Origin: Paenibacillus sp. JZ16
GTDB lineage: Bacteria > Bacillota > Bacilli > Paenibacillales > Paenibacillaceae
Reading direction: 5' to 3'
Length of the DNA stretch: 64,000 bases
Assembly: GCF_015326965.1 (NCBI RefSeq)
Contig: NZ_CP017659.1
Location: forward strand, 1,922,001-1,986,000
Shown here: in pieces, positions 38,501-47,278 of the stretch
How the letters are laid out: the number at the start of each line of letters is the position of its first letter
Position numbering within the stretch: the stretch's first letter is position 1
Program-made: the position numbers and the translations under genes
The notes under the pieces: generated by a model
The model's database searches: none
Seen by the model: the letters and a program-made list of their open reading frames with translations, nothing else
Told to the model about the DNA's origin: nothing

Positions 38501-39144
38501 TAGCGAATGGCCTTCTCGGACTGCTCTTTGAGTGGTCCGATCTGATCCTCAAGCTCCGTGACCAAGTCGTGGATGCGAAGCAGATTTTGCTCTGTTTCAT
38601 CCAGCTTGCGTACAGACTCTTTTTTACGGGATTTATATTTAACGATCCCGGATGCTTCCTCAAAAATCCCCCGGCGATCTTCTGAACGTGTACTCAATAT
38701 TTCCTCGATCCGGCCTTGTCCAATGATGGAATAGGCTTCTTTACCAATTCCGGTGTCCATGAACAGCTCCGTAATATCCTTGAGTCGGCATGATTGCCTA
38801 TTAATGAAATACTCGCTGTCCCCGCTGCGGTGCACCCTCCTAGTTACGGTTACCTCATTAAAATCCAGCGGTAGTACATGATCCTCATTATCCAGAGTAA
38901 GGGAGACCTCTCCATAATTAACCGCTTTACGCGCATCGCTTCCGGCAAAGATAATGTCCTCCATCTTGCCGCCGCGAAGCGATTTGGCGCTCTGCTCGCC
39001 AAGCACCCAGCGGATCCCATCGGAAATGTTGCTCTTTCCGCTGCCATTCGGACCTACAACGGCTGTAATTCCCCGGACAAATTCCATCTCCGTCTTGTCG
39101 GCAAACGATTTAAATCCTGCTAACTCGATCCGTTTCAAAAACAT
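35575..39144 (-). CDS. smc: chromosome segregation ATPase SMC
   Basis: 1189 residues, the normal size. N-terminal head with VVGPNGSGKSNISDGIRWVLGEQ, a long coiled coil, a hinge near 500-660 (FMLGVKEVLKA...GGSMTGGS), the return coil, and the C-terminal head with LLSGGERALTAMALLF and FCVLDEVEAALDEANV. Works with ScpA/ScpB in condensing and separating chromosomes. It lies 206 nt downstream of rnc, with a hairpin in between. Confidence 0.98.
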   Translation of the reverse strand: MFLKRIELAGFKSFADKTEMEFVRGITAVVGPNGSGKSNISDGIRWVLGEQSAKSLRGGKMEDIIFAGSDARKAVNYGEVSLTLDNEDHVLPLDFNEVTVTRRVHRSGDSEYFINRQSCRLKDITELFMDTGIGKEAYSIIGQGRIEEILSTRSEDRRGIFEEASGIVKYKSRKKESVRKLDETEQNLLRIHDLVTELEDQIGPLKEQSEKAIRYKELREKLKHKEISLYVYQIEQIHTSWSEANAKLEQLKEEQLALSTVVSAHDAKLESDRSALRQLEQEVEDLQSQLLQFSELFEKSEGYGEVLKERRRNLERTREQLEESLQSGDQRLGARVGELASMKSKLQELQQELTQVRDQLSAEEAKLVGVTGGISQQQEESLKGNLLELMNQMAQARNEIRYADQQQEALDRRMNRAQEESGKWEALKEDLLRRKDSIDRSIERFGKEIAELRSGYISESERYQSLQKLQEETQGALRKWEQKREAQISRRDTMKELQDDFDGFMLGVKEVLKASRKSVLHGVHGAVAELIRVPEKLELAMETALGASVQHIVMENESVSRQAIAFLKQRQLGRATFLPLDVIRPRNVSASDRHLAEGEAGFVGFGSELVKYDSRYSNIVGSLLGNVVIAETLEQANKIAARFSYRFRVVTLEGDVVNAGGSMTGGSQHKKTNSLLGRKRQLEQLDQEITETEKQLEKLQQGIEGVRNQMIESQDKLDELRKAGDDKRIEEQQAAGDRKQLEHELRHVLEQAELAGEEKSSQEKEAKEIQASRERAQKLLSELEEEEKSTHLAIQAAEFARKANESAKEELQSQLTNLKVREGKLDQETFSLEEQLKRLQSDVDNHEKEQKQNRTMLASVQADLNQNESESVKQIEDLNQYKLKKEEATQQLEFKRAARTALSRKLELEESETKEQRTQLRAVDDQLRQTEIGVNRLDVELENILKKLSEDYELSYELAKQRYPIPEDITAAQNEVRDLKRSITSLGDVNLGAIEEYQRVNERYLFLSEQKADLVEAKTTLYQVIKEMDDEMSKRFKLTFDAIRREFGTVFTKLFGGGRADLVLIDPDRLLETGIDIVAQPPGKKLQNLQLLSGGERALTAMALLFAILQVKPVPFCVLDEVEAALDEANVVRFAQYLREFSEQTQFIVVTHRKGTMEEADVLYGVTMEEGGVSKLVSVKLENEEAEIA

Positions 39145-39270
39145 ATTCGAACTATCACCTCTCCTGCTATTGTAACATAAGTAGAATCGGCTTCACCGCC
39201 GTCTTTGGACGAGGTCCATCAACGTTATAAGCAGCTGTCCCTTGATCAAAAGACAGACAACGAAAAGAGC

Positions 39271-39313
39271 AAAAAACAGTCATCCTATCCGGGTCCGGTT
39301 ATCCGCTTGACTG
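39271..39313 (-). terminator. terminator-like hairpin between rnc and smc
   Basis: On the minus strand CAGTCA and TGACTG form the base of an imperfect hairpin, with CCG/CGG inside, followed by six T. Probably a weak or partial terminator; the smc frame must be expressed past it or from its own promoter. Confidence 0.5.
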
Positions 39314-39350
39314 CTCTTTGCTCTTTGTTTGTCATCACATCAGCGAAGCT

Positions 39351-40052
39351 TTAGGCATCCGCACGTTTCAGCTGCTTTAAGGCTACTGCCGCTGCCTGCT
39401 GCTCGGCTTCTTTCTTGGATCTGCCGCTTCCGCGTCCAAGACATTCGCTTCCCATGTATACCTCCGAGACAAACTCCCGCTCATGTGCCGGTCCTCGCTC
39501 TTCTACGATACGATATTCCAGTGCGCCCATGCCGTGATGCTGGGTCAGTTCCTGAAGCTCAGTCTTATAATCGCTCATCTGCGGACGACCGTTGACGGTC
39601 ACCGTGGGAAAGACATGGTCGCTTAAAAACCGGCGAACCGCTTCCAATCCCTGATCCAGATAAAGCGCCCCCACAAATGACTCAAATACGTCTGCCAGAA
39701 GAGCCGGGCGGGTTCGACCGCCCGTCATTTCCTCTCCTTTGCCTAGCAGAACGTAACGACCAAAGTCCAGACCTACAGCGAATTGCACCAGGGAGGGCTC
39801 ACATACGATAGCGGCCCGCAGCTTGGTTAACTCGCCTTCCGGACGGTCCGGAAAAAGGTTGTATAAGAATTCGCTCACCGTCAGCTCCAGAACAGCATCC
39901 CCTAGAAATTCAAGACGCTCGTTGTCCTGGCTCTGACTGAAGCGATGTTCGTTTACATAAGATGCGTGGGTAAAGGCCTGCTTCAGCAGCATTGCATTGC
40001 GAAACTGGATTTGAAGTTTATGCTGTAACTGCTTCAGATCTCCACTCAACAC
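39351..40052 (-). CDS. rnc: ribonuclease III
   Basis: Double-strand RNA endonuclease, 233 residues. Catalytic signature [20 protein letters not shown] with the acidic residues, second acidic site in [18 protein letters not shown], and a C-terminal dsRNA-binding domain ([11 protein letters not shown]...[16 protein letters not shown]). It lies 9 nt downstream of fabF. Confidence 0.97.
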   Translation of the reverse strand: MLSGDLKQLQHKLQIQFRNAMLLKQAFTHASYVNEHRFSQSQDNERLEFLGDAVLELTVSEFLYNLFPDRPEGELTKLRAAIVCEPSLVQFAVGLDFGRYVLLGKGEEMTGGRTRPALLADVFESFVGALYLDQGLEAVRRFLSDHVFPTVTVNGRPQMSDYKTELQELTQHHGMGALEYRIVEERGPAHEREFVSEVYMGSECLGRGSGRSKKEAEQQAAAVALKQLKRADA

Positions 40053-40061
40053 ACTGTCCCC

Positions 40062-41300
40062 TTACTCGGCGTATTTTTTCAGGATAATCGTGGCATTATG
40101 CCCGCCAAATCCGAACGAATTGGACATGACGATATCCAAATCGGCTTTACGCGGGTGATTCGGTACGTAGTCAAGATCGCACTCCGGATCTTGATCCTCC
40201 AGGTTAATCGTTGGTGCAATGGTTTGGTTCTTCAAGCTCAGTCCGCAGATAACCGCTTCAACGCCGCCGGCAGCGCCTAGCAAATGCCCCGTCATCGACT
40301 TGGTTGAACTAACGGCTACTTTATAGGCATGGTCACCGAGAGCCATCTTAACGGCCTTGGTTTCCGAGCGGTCTCCCACCGGCGTTGAAGTCCCGTGAGC
40401 ATTAATATAATCCACATCCTCCGGCGCAATGCCTGCGTCACGGATCGCCATCTTCATGCAGCGAGCTGCTCCATCCGGATCCGGCTCGGTAATATGATGG
40501 GCATCGGCACTAAGGCCATAGCCAACCACCTCGGCATAAATTTTGGCACCGCGTTTCAACGCATGCTCCAGGGATTCGATCACAAGCACGCCCGCGCCTT
40601 CACCCATAACAAAACCGTCGCGGCCGGTATCGAATGGCCGGCTGGCTTTTTCCGGCTCGTCATTGCGGGTTGACATTGCACGCATAGCGCAGAAACCAGC
40701 CATCCCTGTTGGACGAATGGTTGCCTCCGCCCCGCCGCAGATCATGACATCGGCATCACCGCGCTGTATCAGACGGTATGAATCGCCGATCGAATGCGTT
40801 CCGGTAGCACAAGCCGTAACCTGTGTAGTGTTCGGACCCTTGGCTCCCAGATTGATCGACATCTGGCCTGAGGCCATGTTAGCGATCATCATTGGAATAA
40901 AGAAGGGACTTACACGTTTCGGGCCTTTTTCGAGCAAGATATTATGCTGATCTTCCCAAGTTCCCAAACCGCCGATACCCGATCCGATCGAAACGCCAAC
41001 CCGTTCTGCATCGGCATTCACGCCAATTTCAAGGCCACTGTCCTCCAGCGCCTTCGCACCGGCTGCAACCGCAAGCTGTACAAAACGGTCCATCTTGCGG
41101 GCTTCTTTGCGATCCATGTAATCCTCCGGATTAAAATCCTTCATGGATGCTGCAATCTGTGTTGTGTAATCACTCACATCAAATGCTTCGATGCGGGATA
41201 CGCCGGACTTGCCTTCCATCAAACTGTTCCAGAATGTATCCAGGTCTTGACCAATCGAGGTCATGACGCCCATTCCTGTTACAACGACTCTATGTTTCAA
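40062..41300 (-). CDS. fabF: 3-oxoacyl-ACP synthase II
   Basis: Elongating condensing enzyme, 412 residues. Catalytic Cys in [13 protein letters not shown], His in [11 protein letters not shown] and His in [24 protein letters not shown] at the C-terminus. Preceded by acpP at 163 nt with a hairpin in the gap. B. subtilis has fabF in another operon, so the order acpP-fabF-rnc is a difference. Confidence 0.97.
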   Translation of the reverse strand: MKHRVVVTGMGVMTSIGQDLDTFWNSLMEGKSGVSRIEAFDVSDYTTQIAASMKDFNPEDYMDRKEARKMDRFVQLAVAAGAKALEDSGLEIGVNADAERVGVSIGSGIGGLGTWEDQHNILLEKGPKRVSPFFIPMMIANMASGQMSINLGAKGPNTTQVTACATGTHSIGDSYRLIQRGDADVMICGGAEATIRPTGMAGFCAMRAMSTRNDEPEKASRPFDTGRDGFVMGEGAGVLVIESLEHALKRGAKIYAEVVGYGLSADAHHITEPDPDGAARCMKMAIRDAGIAPEDVDYINAHGTSTPVGDRSETKAVKMALGDHAYKVAVSSTKSMTGHLLGAAGGVEAVICGLSLKNQTIAPTINLEDQDPECDLDYVPNHPRKADLDIVMSNSFGFGGHNATIILKKYAE

Positions 41301-41422
41301 ACAGTTTCACCTCTATATGGACTGCCCGTCCATCTATGAAGCCGCACATGCAGACTCATGATAACGAAGGCAGTAATAATCTATCACTTGTTTTGCTAAA
41401 AAAGCTTCGATTGAATGTGGAG

Positions 41423-41451
41423 AAGTCCCGTCTTGCTAAAGAACGGGACTT
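41423..41451 (-). other. intercistronic hairpin between acpP and fabF
   Basis: AAGTCCCGTTCTT and AAGACGGGACTT pair over about 11 bp with a short loop, with no T-run after it. A likely 3' stabiliser or processing site that allows acpP to be more abundant. Confidence 0.55.
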
Positions 41452-41463
41452 AACTGTAATGAC

Positions 41464-41697
41464 TTAGGTATGAGATTGTATGTAGTTTACAACTTCACCT
41501 ACGGTCGTAATTTTCTCCGCATCTTCATCAGAGATCTCCATATCAAACTCATCTTCCAACTCCATCACCAATTCAACTACATCGAGAGAATCAGCTCCAA
41601 GGTCGTCTTTGAAAGATGCTTCTAATGTTACGTCGGCTTCGTCAACACCCAGGCGGTCGATAACGATGCGTTTCACGCGTTCCAATACATCGGACAT
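41464..41697 (-). CDS. acpP: acyl carrier protein
   Basis: 77 residues from ATG 41697 ([10 protein letters not shown]), with GGAGGTG 6 nt upstream; a GTG at 41706 is inside that site. The phosphopantetheine Ser is in [21 protein letters not shown]. Very acidic, as in all ACPs. Confidence 0.97.
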   Translation of the reverse strand: MSDVLERVKRIVIDRLGVDEADVTLEASFKDDLGADSLDVVELVMELEDEFDMEISDEDAEKITTVGEVVNYIQSHT

Positions 41698-41806
41698 CCG
41701 GCTCACCTCCTCTTGGTAATTATACGAGATATGACTTCAAATTGCCATAGAAGGCATTTGAAAACGATTTAATGCCCAGCGGCCAGCGCCGGAACATTGG
41801 CGGCGC

Positions 41807-42556
41807 CTACATATACATGCCGCCATCCACATGCAGCACTTGTCCAGTCATATAGGATGCACTGGAAGATGCTAGAAAAGCAACCACGCCGGCAATCTCC
41901 TCCGGCTGCCCCAGACGGGCGAGCGGAATTCCGCCAAGCAGGCCTTCCCGCATGTCCTCAGGAAGTTCCCGGGTCATATCGGTATCGATAAAACCAGGTG
42001 CCACGGCGTTCACCGTAATTCCACGGGAAGCGAGCTCCCGAGCGGCTGATTTGGTCAGACCGATGACTCCGGCTTTGGCCGCAACATAGTTGGCCTGCCC
42101 CGGATTGCCAAGCGCTCCGACAACGGAGGATATATTGATAATGCGCCCATAACGTTGTTTCATCATAGGACGCGTCACCGCCTTAAGGCAATTGAATACC
42201 CCTTTCAGATTCGTTTCGATTACCTGATCGAACTCCTCTTCCTTCATCCGCATGATTAGATTGTCTCTAGTGATCCCTGCATTATTCACCAGGATATCAA
42301 TTCGACCAAAAGTCTCCAACACCTGCTTTACCATGGCATCGGCTTCTTCGGTCCGTCCAACGTTGGATTTAACCGCGATGGCCGATACGCCTTTTGCGCG
42401 AATCGCTTCCACAACCTCGGCTGCAGCTGCTTCGCTGCCTGCATAATTGACAGCAACGTTAGCGCCCAGATCGGCTAGTCCGAGAGCAATGCTCCGGCCA
42501 ATGCCGCGGGAAGCACCCGTAACAAGCGCAGTCTGTCCTTTTAGAGCTTCACTCAT
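41807..42556 (-). CDS. fabG: 3-oxoacyl-ACP reductase
   Basis: NADPH-dependent short-chain dehydrogenase, 249 residues. Rossmann start [18 protein letters not shown], catalytic SSVVG and YVAAKAG, and the family's [25 protein letters not shown] end. It is 47 nt after fabD. Confidence 0.97.
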   Translation of the reverse strand: MSEALKGQTALVTGASRGIGRSIALGLADLGANVAVNYAGSEAAAAEVVEAIRAKGVSAIAVKSNVGRTEEADAMVKQVLETFGRIDILVNNAGITRDNLIMRMKEEEFDQVIETNLKGVFNCLKAVTRPMMKQRYGRIINISSVVGALGNPGQANYVAAKAGVIGLTKSAARELASRGITVNAVAPGFIDTDMTRELPEDMREGLLGGIPLARLGQPEEIAGVVAFLASSSASYMTGQVLHVDGGMYM

Positions 42557-42603
42557 ACCTATTCCTCCTTTCCGAAAGTGATCTGGTTTTTATCCATCGT
42601 TAT

Positions 42604-43536
42604 TTATACGACCGTCTCCAAACTGCTGACGCTGTCCAGACTATTTACATTAATGACTTTGACGGATTTGTCAATCTTCTTGATCAAACCGCTGAGAACA
42701 CTGCCGGGACCAATCTCGACGAAGGTGTCCACTCCTTGAGCGATCATCCATTCCACGCTGTCATGCCATAGCACGGGGGAGTAAACCTGCTCCACCAGCA
42801 GACCGCGGATGGCAGCGGCATCTTCCACCGGACGCGCCGTCACATTGGCAACTACCGGAACGGATGGGGTATTAAACGCAGCCTGCTCCAGTTTATCAGC
42901 CAGTCGGTTAGCCGCCTCCTTCATCAAGGTCGAATGGAAGGGTCCGCTTACCTCCAGAGGGATAGCCCGCTTGCCGCCTGCTTCCTTGACTCTTTCTGCG
43001 GCAGCTGCGACGCCCTGTGCGGAACCCGAGATGACGATTTGTCCCGGACAGTTCATGTTCGCAAGTTCTACAACATGTCCCTCTGCCGTAATGCTCTTGC
43101 ACAGCTCGGACAAAGCCTCACGGTCTGCGCCAAGCACGGCTGCCATGGCGCCTTGACCTCCGGGTACGGCTGCCTCCATGTATTCTCCGCGGGCTCTAAC
43201 GATCGATACCGCTTCTTCGAAAGAGAGCACGCCTGCACATACAAGTGCGCTGTATTCGCCAAGGGAATGTCCCGCAACGTAATCCGGTTCGACCCCCTTG
43301 CCGCGAATGGCTTCCAGATAAGCCATGCTGGTTGCGAGGAGAGCTGGCTGCGTATTTACCGTTTGTTTCAAATCTTCATCAGGACCATTAAAAATAATGG
43401 AGCTGAGCGGAAATCCAAGCTGTTCATCCGCGGTAAGAAACAAATCCCTTGCGGCAGGAACCGCATCATAGGCATCCTTTCCCATTCCGACGGACTGAGC
43501 GCCCTGACCTGGAAATATAAATGCTGTTTTACCCAA
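42604..43536 (-). CDS. fabD: malonyl-CoA:ACP transacylase
   Basis: 310 residues. FPGQGAQSVGMG at the start, nucleophile Ser in AGHSLGEYSALV, and the catalytic His in SGPFHSTLMK. Loads malonyl groups on ACP for fatty-acid elongation; placed between fabH and fabG. Confidence 0.97.
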   Translation of the reverse strand: MGKTAFIFPGQGAQSVGMGKDAYDAVPAARDLFLTADEQLGFPLSSIIFNGPDEDLKQTVNTQPALLATSMAYLEAIRGKGVEPDYVAGHSLGEYSALVCAGVLSFEEAVSIVRARGEYMEAAVPGGQGAMAAVLGADREALSELCKSITAEGHVVELANMNCPGQIVISGSAQGVAAAAERVKEAGGKRAIPLEVSGPFHSTLMKEAANRLADKLEQAAFNTPSVPVVANVTARPVEDAAAIRGLLVEQVYSPVLWHDSVEWMIAQGVDTFVEIGPGSVLSGLIKKIDKSVKVINVNSLDSVSSLETVV

Positions 43537-43584
43537 AATCGTTAGCTCCCTTCTTTTATTTCACTAGGTCTAAATCCTATTCTG

Positions 43585-44586
43585 TTACCAGATGAGTACG
43601 GAGGAACCCCATGTTAATCCTCCGCCAAAACCAACCATCAACACCTTGTCTCCTTCTTTCAGGCGACCGGATTCCTGTGCTTCGACAAGAGCCAGCGGCA
43701 CGGAAGCGGCTGAGGTATTGGCGTATTTATCAACATTGATTACGACCTTCTCTTCCGGAAGCTCCAAGCGCTCCATGGCAGACTTAATGATCCGGATGTT
43801 GGCTTGATGAGGAATGAATAAGTCGATATCCTTTTTGTCGATGCCTGCTTTGGACAATACGGCTTCCGTGGCAGATCCCATCACCCGTACCGCAAATTTG
43901 AACACTTCGCGGCCGTTCATATAAATAAAGTGTTTATTCGTATTAATCGTTTCGGCGGAAGCCGGCAATCTCGAACCGCCTGCCTCAATGTACAGATGTG
44001 CTCCGCCCGCACCTTCAGCACCCAGATCAAAGGCCTGGAACCCGCGGCCTTCCGGCACTTCACCGACAATCGCCGCGCCGGCACCGTCGCCGAACAGGAC
44101 GCAGGTATTGCGGTCGGTGTAGTCCGTAATGCGGGACAGGCAGTCTACCCCGATCACCAATGCGTTGTTGTACATGCCCGTCTTCACGAAATTTGTAGCT
44201 GTTGCCAGACCGTATACAAATCCCGAGCAAGCCGCCGACAGGTCAAATGCTGCCGCTTTTTTGGCACCAAGCCGATCCTGGAGCAAACATGCGGTGGAGG
44301 GAAAGAACATATCCGGCGTAATCGTCGCCACAATAATCAATTCCAGATCCTCGGCGTTCATTCCGGCGGATTTCAACGCGTTCACAGCAGCATGATAAGC
44401 TAAATCCGACGTCGCTTCGTTCGGAGCGGCAATATGTCGTTCCCGGATTCCCGTCATCGAGACAATCCATTCATCGCTTGTATCTACCATTTTCTCCAAA
44501 TCATGATTTGACAATATTTTCTCAGGTACGTATTTGCCTGTGCCAATAATACCGACCGGACGCAAATTGTTCATTTCCTCACTCAC
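43585..44586 (-). CDS. fabH: 3-oxoacyl-ACP synthase III
   Basis: Initiating condensing enzyme, 333 residues. Catalytic Cys in [12 protein letters not shown], His in IPHQANIRI and Asn in [13 protein letters not shown]. Its ATG overlaps the plsX stop by 4 nt. Confidence 0.97.
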   Translation of the reverse strand: MSEEMNNLRPVGIIGTGKYVPEKILSNHDLEKMVDTSDEWIVSMTGIRERHIAAPNEATSDLAYHAAVNALKSAGMNAEDLELIIVATITPDMFFPSTACLLQDRLGAKKAAAFDLSAACSGFVYGLATATNFVKTGMYNNALVIGVDCLSRITDYTDRNTCVLFGDGAGAAIVGEVPEGRGFQAFDLGAEGAGGAHLYIEAGGSRLPASAETINTNKHFIYMNGREVFKFAVRVMGSATEAVLSKAGIDKKDIDLFIPHQANIRIIKSAMERLELPEEKVVINVDKYANTSAASVPLALVEAQESGRLKEGDKVLMVGFGGGLTWGSSVLIW

Positions 44587-45569
44587 TTCCCGCTGATTTC
44601 ATTCGAAATACTTTCTACCAATCGGTTCTGCAGCGCCGTCCGCGCTTGGCGAACCCCATTCTTGATGGCGTTCGCATCCGACGAACCATGGCTCTTAACG
44701 ACCAGACCGCTCAGACCAAGCAAAGGTGCTCCGCCATGCTCCTTATAATCGAGCGTTGATTTCAGGCTGCGAAGCTCCGGCATCATCAAGGCGGCGGCCA
44801 TCTTGGTCTTAAGCGACTTGCTGAACTGCTCCTTCAACAGCGAAAAGAGCGCACCAGCCGTTCCTTCAATCGATTTCAACAAAATATTGCCCGAGAACCC
44901 GTCACATACGAGCACATCGCAAACCCCGTTCATGACATCGCGGGACTCGACGTTTCCAACAAAATGGATAGGCAGCTCCTCCAGTAACGGATAAGCATGC
45001 TTCGTCAATTCATTTCCCTTGCCCGGCTCGGTACCGACATTTAACAGCCCGACCCGCGGTTTGGTGATTCCGTGCACCTTCTCGCGATACAGGCTGCCCA
45101 TTAGTGCGTACTGCTGCAGATGCTCAGGCTTCGAATCCATGTTCGCTCCGAGATCCAAGGCGAGCATCCCCTTGCCGTCGAGCGTAGGAATCATAGGCGC
45201 AAGCGCAGGACGCTCAATCCCCTTCATCCTGCCAACGACCAGCAACCCGGTCGTCATGAGGGCTCCTGTATTGCCAGCCGAGATCATGGCATCGGCTTCA
45301 CCTTCGCGAATCATCCGTCCCGCCACAACCATCGAAGCATCCTTCTTCCGGCGGACCGCCTTAACCGGCTCATCCTCCGCTTCAATGACTTCACTTGCAT
45401 GAACCACCTTCAGATTGGACGGCTTGTCCTTCAGCAGCGCTCCAATCTGCGCTTCATCCCCAACGAGAATGATCTCGGTATCGCTCCATTCCCGTGCGGC
45501 AATGAGAGCGCCCTCGACGTTACTCTGGGGGGCATTGTCGCCGCCCATTGCATCAATCGCAATTCTCAT
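44583..45569 (-). CDS. plsX: phosphate acyltransferase PlsX
   Basis: 328 residues. Makes acyl-phosphate from acyl-ACP at the start of phospholipid synthesis. [32 protein letters not shown] and [16 protein letters not shown] are family hallmarks. Follows fapR by 24 nt, as in B. subtilis. Confidence 0.97.
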   Translation of the reverse strand: MRIAIDAMGGDNAPQSNVEGALIAAREWSDTEIILVGDEAQIGALLKDKPSNLKVVHASEVIEAEDEPVKAVRRKKDASMVVAGRMIREGEADAMISAGNTGALMTTGLLVVGRMKGIERPALAPMIPTLDGKGMLALDLGANMDSKPEHLQQYALMGSLYREKVHGITKPRVGLLNVGTEPGKGNELTKHAYPLLEELPIHFVGNVESRDVMNGVCDVLVCDGFSGNILLKSIEGTAGALFSLLKEQFSKSLKTKMAAALMMPELRSLKSTLDYKEHGGAPLLGLSGLVVKSHGSSDANAIKNGVRQARTALQNRLVESISNEISGK

Positions 45570-45593
45570 GCCAAACTTCCTCCTTTACTTATG

Positions 45594-46205
45594 TCATTCT
45601 CCTGCAGATCGGTAGATTACGAAATTCCCCTGAAACACCATTTCATCAGCGACATAAGTAAACACTTCCACCTTGGCCTTCCCCTTCTGGCCGGCAATGG
45701 ACCTAACGTAGGCTTTGGCAATGCATTTCTCGCCGAGACGAACCTGTCTCAAAAACCGTATATCCGCTGAAGACGTCAATGCGATTTCTTCATTGATTAC
45801 GGCGATGGCAAGTGAATTGGCTTGAGCGAACACATAATGCCCACGGGCAATCCGCGTTTTGCTGAATACATGTTCCTCACGGATTTCAAATATCGATATC
45901 CCGCTCTTGTCCAACTGCAAGTCAACGACATCCCCGATTACCTCTTCGAGCGACAAGGAACGAACCTGGTCATAGGAATGCTCCGCCATCTGCTTCATTC
46001 GCTCACGAAGCTCCGGGATGCCAAGTTCCATACGGTCAAGGCGTATCGTCTGAATGCTCACTTTAAGCTGGCGAGTCAACTCGCGGTCTGTAACAAAGGG
46101 ATTCTCGTCGATCAGCTGAATCAGCCGCTGGTGACGGTCTTTCTTGGATAAACGATCGATGACGAAACAACTCCTTCTGCCGCTATGAAAGCCGCCATTC
46201 TTCAA
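45594..46205 (-). CDS. fapR: fatty-acid/phospholipid repressor FapR (start codon unclear)
   Basis: Repressor of fab and pls genes released by malonyl-CoA. N-terminal DNA-binding part (DRELTRQLKVSIQTIRLDRMELGIPELRERM) and C-terminal hot-dog sensor (RGHYVFAQANSLAIAVINEE). The start is odd. The open frame reaches a TTG at 46205 with no ribosome-binding site, while a good one (AAGGAG, 46171-46176) sits inside the frame. The only codons at the right distance are GTC (46163) and ATC (46160); starting at ATC gives 188 residues, the length of B. subtilis FapR. I give the longest frame here; the true start is probably near 46160. Confidence 0.9.
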   Translation of the reverse strand: MKNGGFHSGRRSCFVIDRLSKKDRHQRLIQLIDENPFVTDRELTRQLKVSIQTIRLDRMELGIPELRERMKQMAEHSYDQVRSLSLEEVIGDVVDLQLDKSGISIFEIREEHVFSKTRIARGHYVFAQANSLAIAVINEEIALTSSADIRFLRQVRLGEKCIAKAYVRSIAGQKGKAKVEVFTYVADEMVFQGNFVIYRSAGE

Positions 46206-46232
46206 ACATATATATGTAAATTAGTCGCAAAT

Positions 46233-46251
46233 ATTAGAACCTGGTACTAAT
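46233..46251 (-). promoter_or_regulatory. FapR operator (autoregulation of the fap-fab operon)
   Basis: On the minus strand ATTAGTACCAGGTTCTAAT matches the established FapR box (ATTAGTACC...) as a dyad of ATTAG and CTAAT. It lies about 30-70 nt upstream of fapR, so FapR should repress its own operon, as in Bacillus. I could not fix -10 and -35 boxes with certainty; TTGACG at about 46270-46275 is a candidate -35. Confidence 0.85.
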
Positions 46252-46298
46252 GTTAAGTATAAATCATGTCACGTCAAAAAGAAAGGGGGGCTTCAGAC

Positions 46299-46333
46299 AA
46301 AAAAAATAGCACCTCACCAAAGATGAAGTACTA
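46299..46333 (-). terminator. terminator after rpmF
   Basis: TAGTACTTCA and TGAGGTGCTA pair with two wobble positions around a 7-nt loop, followed on the minus strand by eight T. It separates yceD-rpmF from fapR. Confidence 0.8.
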
Positions 46334-46345
46334 CTTATTTAAAAA

Positions 46346-46519
46346 CTATTGTTTGATGATCTCTCTTGCCTTATACGTTCCGCATACTTTACATACGCGA
46401 TGAGCAAGCTTCAATTCTCCACATTGCTCGCATTTCACCATGCCTGGCACAGCCAGCTTAAAATGAGTACGACGCTTGTCACGACGTGTTTTGGACGTTC
46501 TACGTTGAGGTACTGCCAT
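46346..46519 (-). CDS. rpmF: 50S ribosomal protein L32
   Basis: 57 residues: [20 protein letters not shown] at the start, then zinc ligands [19 protein letters not shown]. All four cysteines are present, so this is the zinc-binding form. GGAGGTGGG precedes the ATG. It follows yceD, its usual partner. Confidence 0.97.
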   Translation of the reverse strand: MAVPQRRTSKTRRDKRRTHFKLAVPGMVKCEQCGELKLAHRVCKVCGTYKAREIIKQ

Positions 46520-46570
46520 GTTCCCACCTCCTTATCAGTTCAACCCGCTGAACGGGTGCCATATCCATCA

Positions 46571-47080
46571 TCATTTAAAGAAGTCCTTCAGACCGGCTAG
46601 CCTAGGATCGATCACTTCCGTATCGCAGTCGCACGTGCCTTCATTCAGGTCCTTGCCGCAATTCGGGCAGAGCCCCTTGCAGTCGGCTTTACATACCGGA
46701 GCTAGCGGCAGGTGGAGCAAAAATGCTTCTTCTACATAGGGAGTGAGATCCACACTCTCACCTTGCACGTATGTAGTGTCATCATTCTCATCCTGAATGG
46801 ATTCAGGATCTTCCACCGGCTGGAATACTTCATGAAAAGGGATGAGCACATGTTCGCTGATCGGCTTCAGGCAGCGGGAGCAATTCATCTCCAGCTCGCC
46901 TTGCAATCGTCCACGAACATCCACCGTACCAGAAACCGATGGGATTGCTGTCAAATCCACGTCTAATGGCTGAACAGCAATGATATCCTTGCGGTCCTTA
47001 ACGGCATTGCTTACATCCACGGTTTGATGGAACTGTAACGGTTGATCGCTGGTTGTCAATTTACGAAATTGAATTAGCAT
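46571..47080 (-). CDS. yceD: YceD/DUF177 family protein (YlbN)
   Basis: 169 residues from ATG 47080 (MLIQFRKLTTS), with GGAGTG upstream; an in-frame ATG two codons earlier is too near that site. The conserved CSRCLKP pair and the C-terminal CKADCKGLCPNCGKDLNEGTC cluster point to metal binding. In plants and bacteria relatives are linked to 23S rRNA processing; here it is coupled to rpmF. Confidence 0.93.
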   Translation of the reverse strand: MLIQFRKLTTSDQPLQFHQTVDVSNAVKDRKDIIAVQPLDVDLTAIPSVSGTVDVRGRLQGELEMNCSRCLKPISEHVLIPFHEVFQPVEDPESIQDENDDTTYVQGESVDLTPYVEEAFLLHLPLAPVCKADCKGLCPNCGKDLNEGTCDCDTEVIDPRLAGLKDFFK

Positions 47081-47107
47081 ATCCATCACTCCAAACAAAC
47101 AAAGATT

Positions 47108-47137
47108 ATTATACCGATTCCCAAAGAGTTTTGTCAA
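47108..47137 (-). promoter_or_regulatory. promoter of yceD-rpmF
   Basis: On the minus strand TTGACA (47132-47137) and TATAAT (47108-47113) are consensus boxes with an 18-nt spacer, starting transcription about 20 nt before the yceD start. Confidence 0.8.
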
Positions 47138-47278
47138 CAGGATAACCCTAACAACCTCTTTATTGTTACCCGATATTTCTCTTCATACTACCAGAATTAC
47201 AACTCTCCCGGGGGATGCGCTTATTGTTGCAGGATCGTCATGTAATTATGTTATATTCTAATCAAGGAGTTGAAACGA

